Origin: Asticcacaulis taihuensis
Lineage (GTDB): Bacteria > Pseudomonadota > Alphaproteobacteria > Caulobacterales > Caulobacteraceae
Assembly: GCF_900100255.1 (NCBI RefSeq)
Contig: NZ_FMTS01000006.1
Location: forward strand, 205,478-269,477
Direction of reading: 5' to 3'
DNA length: 64,000 nt
In this document: piece by piece, positions 59,951 through 64,000 of the stretch
Numbering within the stretch: the first letter of the stretch is position 1
Layout of the letters: the number at the start of each line of letters is the position of its first letter
Made by a program: the position numbers and the translations under genes
The notes under the pieces: model-generated
The model's database searches: none
What the model saw: the letters and a program-made list of their open reading frames with translations, nothing else
What the model was told of the DNA's origin: nothing

Positions 59951-59981
59951 TTAACCGATTTGTTAAATAACTTATTGGTTA
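59951..59981 (-). promoter_or_regulatory. Tandem inverted-repeat operators upstream of arsR
   Basis: Two TAAC-N6-GTTA palindromes, TTAAC-CGATTT-GTTAA (59951-59966) and TAAC-TTATTG-GTTA (59968-59981), with centres 16 bp apart, in an AT-rich gap of 96 bp just before the ArsR start. Size and placement suit ArsR dimers bound side by side. Confidence 0.55.
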
Positions 59982-60031
59982 AATAACGGACAGAGTCAAG
60001 CCCTTCATTGTAAAAACTGATAAGACTCTGT

Positions 60032-60598
60032 TCAGACGAACTTTTTCCGGTTTTCGCGCCACTCATCGCGGGACTGCCCCCAGACATCGACCACCTGATC
60101 CGCATAGGGATCGGGCAGGCGCGCCTGGCGCATGATGTAAGATCCCAGGGCCTCAGCCAACTTCGCCGACGGCTGATTGCCGGGGTTGATGGTATGGATG
60201 ATCATATCCCAACCCAGCCCATCGCAGGCAAAGTCCATGCTGGCAATGGCCGCTTCCTTCGCATAACCCTGCCCTTGAGCCTCAGTGAGCAGGCCCCAGC
60301 CGACCTCGCGGTCTGGCCAGCCGTGCGGACACAGCGGTCCGATGCGGCCAATCCACCGGCCGGTGCTTTTCTCGATGACGCTGAACATGCCGAAACCATC
60401 CAGCGCCCAGGAGCCGGCGATGGTGCGCAAAATGCGCCAGACCACCGGCGGCGAGGACAGGCCGCCCAGATAGGTCATCGCCTTTTCATCAGCATGAAAG
60501 GCGCAGAAACCGTCGAAATCGGCATCGACCGGCGGACGCAGGATCAGGCGGTCGGTCTCAAGCGTGGGGCCGAGCGGAGAGTCATAAGGCAGGGTCAA
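60032..60598 (-). CDS. GNAT family N-acetyltransferase (RimJ/RimL-like)
   Basis: 188 residues: TDRLILRPPVDADFDGFCAF, IGRIGPLCPHGWPDREVGW, the acetyl-CoA loop QGQGYAKEA and a following N-P-x-N segment (INPGNQPSAKLAEALG). Acetylates an amine, target unknown. Ends 96 bp before arsR; starts 1 bp after the next minus-strand gene's stop. Confidence 0.9.
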   Translation of the reverse strand: MTLPYDSPLGPTLETDRLILRPPVDADFDGFCAFHADEKAMTYLGGLSSPPVVWRILRTIAGSWALDGFGMFSVIEKSTGRWIGRIGPLCPHGWPDREVGWGLLTEAQGQGYAKEAAIASMDFACDGLGWDMIIHTINPGNQPSAKLAEALGSYIMRQARLPDPYADQVVDVWGQSRDEWRENRKKFV

Positions 60599-60599
60599 A

Positions 60600-60917
60600 T
60601 CAGCGGTCCTCGATATCCAGAGTGCGGCCGGTGCGGCGATCTATATAGACATAGCGGGTTACCGTCGAGGCGCCACCGCCCCAGGCGCTCAGTCCCATCA
60701 GGAAACCGAGATCGTACCAGCGGCCGATATTGGGATAGGCATACATGCGGATGGTATCGGAAAACAGGCTGATGACGAAGGAGATCGGCGCCAGCAGGCC
60801 ATCAATAATGCCACGCACCAGAGCGGGATCGTGCGGCCCGCCCATCGGCCGCGTGGCGCAGGCGGCCAGCAGGCACAGGCTAGTGAGGGCCGCAATCGTT
60901 AATAGTGCTTTTTTCAT
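60600..60917 (-). CDS. Small lipoprotein, 105 residues
   Basis: Signal and lipobox (SLCLLAACATRP); mature part with GIIDGLLAPISFVISLFSDT, YAYPNIGRWYDLGFLMG and a terminal DRRTGRTLDIEDR. No recognised domain; the hydrophobic middle may contact the membrane. Starts inside the preceding stop (ATGA). Confidence 0.78.
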   Translation of the reverse strand: MKKALLTIAALTSLCLLAACATRPMGGPHDPALVRGIIDGLLAPISFVISLFSDTIRMYAYPNIGRWYDLGFLMGLSAWGGGASTVTRYVYIDRRTGRTLDIEDR

Positions 60918-61603
60918 GGCTTTATCTCCTCACAAACGACCATGCCCTTACCGGGTACGGTCCACATGACTTCATCGCCCTTGTTCCAGAATTCATAAGC
61001 GCCATCCGGCAGGTCGGCGGCATAGCGCGCGCCGGATGCGCTCATTGCTTGCGTCAGGACAGCGCTCTTGTCGCCCCATCTGACATAGACCAGTGAACTG
61101 GCGCCATTGATAAAGGTCGAGGTCATGTCGCCGGCGGGGCAATGCCAGCCAATCGGCCCGATGCTGACGGCGGTATCGTTGCGCGCCACCGGGTAACCGG
61201 CGCGCAGGTCGCTGATCCGGCCGGCATAGGCATTGAGCAGGCAGGTTTCGCTGTTGTCAGTGGTGGCGCAGGCATTGCGCTTGTCGAGCCAGCCGCCCTG
61301 CAACCGTTGCAGCGCCACGCGGTCGATGCCGGGCGCCTTGCTGATCAGGCCGTAAAGGCGCGTGACCTCGACATCGAGCCGGGCCAGTTCCGCATTACCG
61401 CAGACCATGATCTCGGCCTTGAGCGTGGCCTTCTGACAATTGAAACTGGGGGTGGCCGCGGCGGCCTGGGCCAGGGGCTGGACGGCGGCGCTGGCCTGTT
61501 CGGACGCGGCGGCGGCACTGCTTTGCGCCTCGGCCTTCTGGCTGGGTGCGCAGGCGGTCATCAAAGCGGCGACGGCCAGGATCGGAATAAGCGATTTGAA
61601 CAT
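60914..61603 (-). CDS. Lipoprotein with LprI-like and MliC-like domains
   Basis: 229 residues from ATG 61603; the open frame extends 21 codons upstream, but a lipobox (ALMTACAP) is placed right only with this start. An Ala/Ser/Gln linker, then an LprI/DUF1311-like Cys domain (FNCQKATLKAEIMVCGN; WLDKRNACATTDNSETCLL in parts, about 50-125) and a C-terminal MliC/PliC-like strand set (WHCPAGDMTSTFINGA...YEFWNKGDEVMW, about 150-229). Both are associated with lysozyme inhibition, so the protein may protect the wall against host or competitor lysozymes (inferred). Confidence 0.8.
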   Translation of the reverse strand: MFKSLIPILAVAALMTACAPSQKAEAQSSAAAASEQASAAVQPLAQAAAATPSFNCQKATLKAEIMVCGNAELARLDVEVTRLYGLISKAPGIDRVALQRLQGGWLDKRNACATTDNSETCLLNAYAGRISDLRAGYPVARNDTAVSIGPIGWHCPAGDMTSTFINGASSLVYVRWGDKSAVLTQAMSASGARYAADLPDGAYEFWNKGDEVMWTVPGKGMVVCEEIKP

Positions 61604-61707
61604 GGCAAGACTCCTCAGATGAGGCAGCCTAGCATATCCGCAAATAAAAAAGCCGCCCGTTTTCACGCACAGGATTTTGCCACTTAAAGAAGAATCGTGT
61701 CACAGGC

Positions 61708-62232
61708 GTGCCTATGGGATACTGGCCTCTGCTTATTGTTTCCGGAAACGCAACAAGTCTGTCGCATCTCGAACCTTTCGAGTTTCAGTGCTTGCCGCGC
61801 GATCATGTCCAGCCGATAGCGCTAAATGTTCGCTTCAATGACCATTGCTTCACGACAGGGTTCAATCCGACCAAGCATGATCCGCTGGATATCCTGCCCA
61901 CGCTTCTGGTTGCCAAAACAGAGAAGCGTGTATTTTGTCCAGACCGCTACAACCTGAGTTTTCAGTTACCGGAACTTATCAAAGCATTCGGCGGCAAGCG
62001 TATTGCCTCGACACGAGACGGCAATCTTGTCCGTGTCGAAAGGCCGGATGGTCAGAGCTATGCTATTTTCTTCACTATGCGAAAGCATAGCGCGACAAGG
62101 GTGAACCTGTTTGTTGTCAGCGCCTATCCGATTGGGCCTGGCAAAAAGGTTGCCTATACGGGAGAGATGAAATTCGATATCGCCCTGGCGAAGATCCTGC
62201 GCGGCGAAAAGGCGAAGTTCCCGAGCCGATAA
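61708..62232 (+). CDS. Hypothetical protein, 174 residues
   Basis: Not recognised. GTG 61708 or ATG 61714 are possible starts; no clear Shine-Dalgarno sequence. Predicted alpha/beta with FECLPRDHVQP-like (FQCLPRDHVQPIALNVRFND), FTTGFNPTKHDPLDILPTLL, FCPDRYNLSFQLPELIKAF. Basic C-terminus GEKAKFPSR. Codon use is less GC-biased than in neighbours. A good terminator follows, supporting a real transcription unit. Might be an accessory or transferred gene. Confidence 0.6.
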   Translation: MPMGYWPLLIVSGNATSLSHLEPFEFQCLPRDHVQPIALNVRFNDHCFTTGFNPTKHDPLDILPTLLVAKTEKRVFCPDRYNLSFQLPELIKAFGGKRIASTRDGNLVRVERPDGQSYAIFFTMRKHSATRVNLFVVSAYPIGPGKKVAYTGEMKFDIALAKILRGEKAKFPSR

Positions 62233-62238
62233 AAACGA

Positions 62239-62264
62239 AAAAGGGTTCCCGAAGGAACCCTTTT
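62239..62264 (+). terminator. Terminator after the 174-residue gene
   Basis: AAAAGGGTTCC / GGAACCCTTTT with a 4-nt loop, 7 bp after the stop. The rest of 62265-62433 holds no gene I can see. Confidence 0.8.
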
Positions 62265-62433
62265 AAGCATCTGGCAACCGCTTGGATATCTCGCATTGCG
62301 CGTGGACCTGATTGGGCCGAAGCTTGCACAGGCGGGGGAAGTTATCTCAGCCAGTCAACTTTCCGTATTTCACTTTGTATTTGAAAATACGGCAAAAGTC
62401 AAGAAAATCGGAACTTAAGTATATAATTTCCGA

Positions 62434-63423
<990 letters not shown>

Positions 63424-63559
63424 TCAAAAACTGCCCGCGTCCTAGTCCTGTTAACGATTGTGCGCAAGTCCCCTGCGGATGGTTTGCTGCACAGCAACCT
63501 AAAAAGTGATATCCCGGTAACGGGTGCGCGTTTAAATGGGATTAATGGCGGGCGCGAAA

Positions 63560-63675
63560 GCAAGAAACCCCACCACCACGCCATGAAGAATGGCGCAGTC
63601 CCCCTCCCCAGTAAAACTGGGGAGGTATAAAAAAGAAACTGGATCTTATACCTCCCCATCTCCGATGGGGAGCGA
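63560..63675. repeat. R2 element, copy c, beside the IS110 fragment
   Basis: AAAGCAAGAAACCCCACCACCA, then AGTCCCCCTCCCCAGTAAAACTGGGGAGGTATAA and ACCTCCCCATCTCCGATGGGGAG. It ends 13 bp from the transposase stop. 63397-63559 is the mdh promoter side with no other gene. Confidence 0.72.
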
Positions 63676-63687
63676 CTGTGTTATTAG

Positions 63688-64000
63688 TCAAGTTTTTTGT
63701 TCAGTCCACGGCCTGTTATCTCTGATCATGGCGTTGATCTGTGTCAGTAGTTTCCTGGCGACGGCGATCATGGCGACCATTTTAGGCTTTCCGGCCTTGA
63801 CCAGGTTTTCAAAGAAGGTCTTGAAAGTCTTGTTGTGGGTCTTTGCGCTCAATGCGCTGACGAACAGGGCGCAACGGACGCTTTTGCGGCCGCCGCCGAT
63901 AAAGCTCTTGCCGCGCCATTGTCCTGATTGCCGAGTGAAGGGGGCCAGACCCGCCAGGGCAGCGATCTGACGCCGGTTGAGCCTCCCCAGTTCGGGCAGT
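63688..64000 (-). mobile_element. IS110-family transposase, C-terminal part (cut by window edge)
   Basis: The minus strand is open from the right edge to TGA at 63690-63688, about 104 residues: LPELGRLNRRQIAALAGLAP, FTRQSGQWRGKSFIGGGRKS, VRCALFVSALSA, KTFFENLVKAGKPKMVAMIAVARK. The GLAP...G..RG...I.GGR pattern is the C-terminal (IS116/IS110/IS902) domain with its catalytic Ser region. The N-terminal DEDD part lies outside the window, so intactness cannot be judged. Confidence 0.88.

Overview
The window looks like a chromosomal segment of a Caulobacterales alphaproteobacterium, most likely Asticcacaulis or a close relative (inferred). The evidence is high-GC coding sequence with alphaproteobacterial gene content, a textbook CtrA box (TTAA-N7-TTAAC) and a GANTC site in front of the ribonucleotide reductase small-subunit gene, and a CenR-like response regulator. 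Almost everything is ordinary chromosomal housekeeping. There is no prophage, CRISPR array, rRNA or recognisable tRNA. The only insertion sequence is a partial IS110-type transposase at the right edge.

Layout. 1-10 kb: an M3 oligopeptidase (cut by the left edge), murI, a peroxide-defence block (ahpF, ahpC, ahpD with divergent oxyR), two paralogous small lipoproteins, nadE. 10-25 kb: ilvA with two FKBP-type lipoproteins, then pgi, a glycosyltransferase, queG, a GST and a CDF transporter on the minus strand; a citrate-synthase-like protein without catalytic residues; uppP; an L,D-transpeptidase; a response regulator; RraB-domain, lipocalin, xthA and lolA genes. 25-43 kb: a GH2 beta-galactosidase, ftsK, acnA, a ccmA-B-C-D-G cytochrome c biogenesis run broken by a repeat and an antisense gene, slyX/pheA, a membrane cytochrome c, an NlpC/P60 hydrolase and an M17 aminopeptidase. 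43-54 kb: a TPR protein, nrdB, a DUF559 gene, a repeat-interrupted small gene, and an iron block (PiuC-like dioxygenase, TonB receptor, Fur box, feoA, feoB and a Cys-rich partner), then a GH3 beta-glucosidase. 54-62 kb: a minus-strand operon starting with an ArsR regulator and carrying seven different SRPBCC (AHSA1/START-fold) proteins plus a VOC and a YceI protein. 62-64 kb: an orphan gene, mdh and the IS110 fragment.

The signals least explained by standard annotation are three families of dispersed intergenic elements. R1 consists of GC-rich paired hairpins whose edges carry GGAGG; it supplies the ribosome-binding site of ccmB and interrupts a small gene. R2 starts with GAAACCCCACCACCA. R3 has four copies with a conserved core and terminal hairpins that differ in sequence but always pair; three copies sit 24-35 nt upstream of start codons. 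Also notable are the SRPBCC operon with its tandem TAAC-N6-GTTA operators and a 32-residue micro-ORF resembling the ArsR C-terminus, and the HTH/citrate-synthase fold protein that has lost all three catalytic residues.
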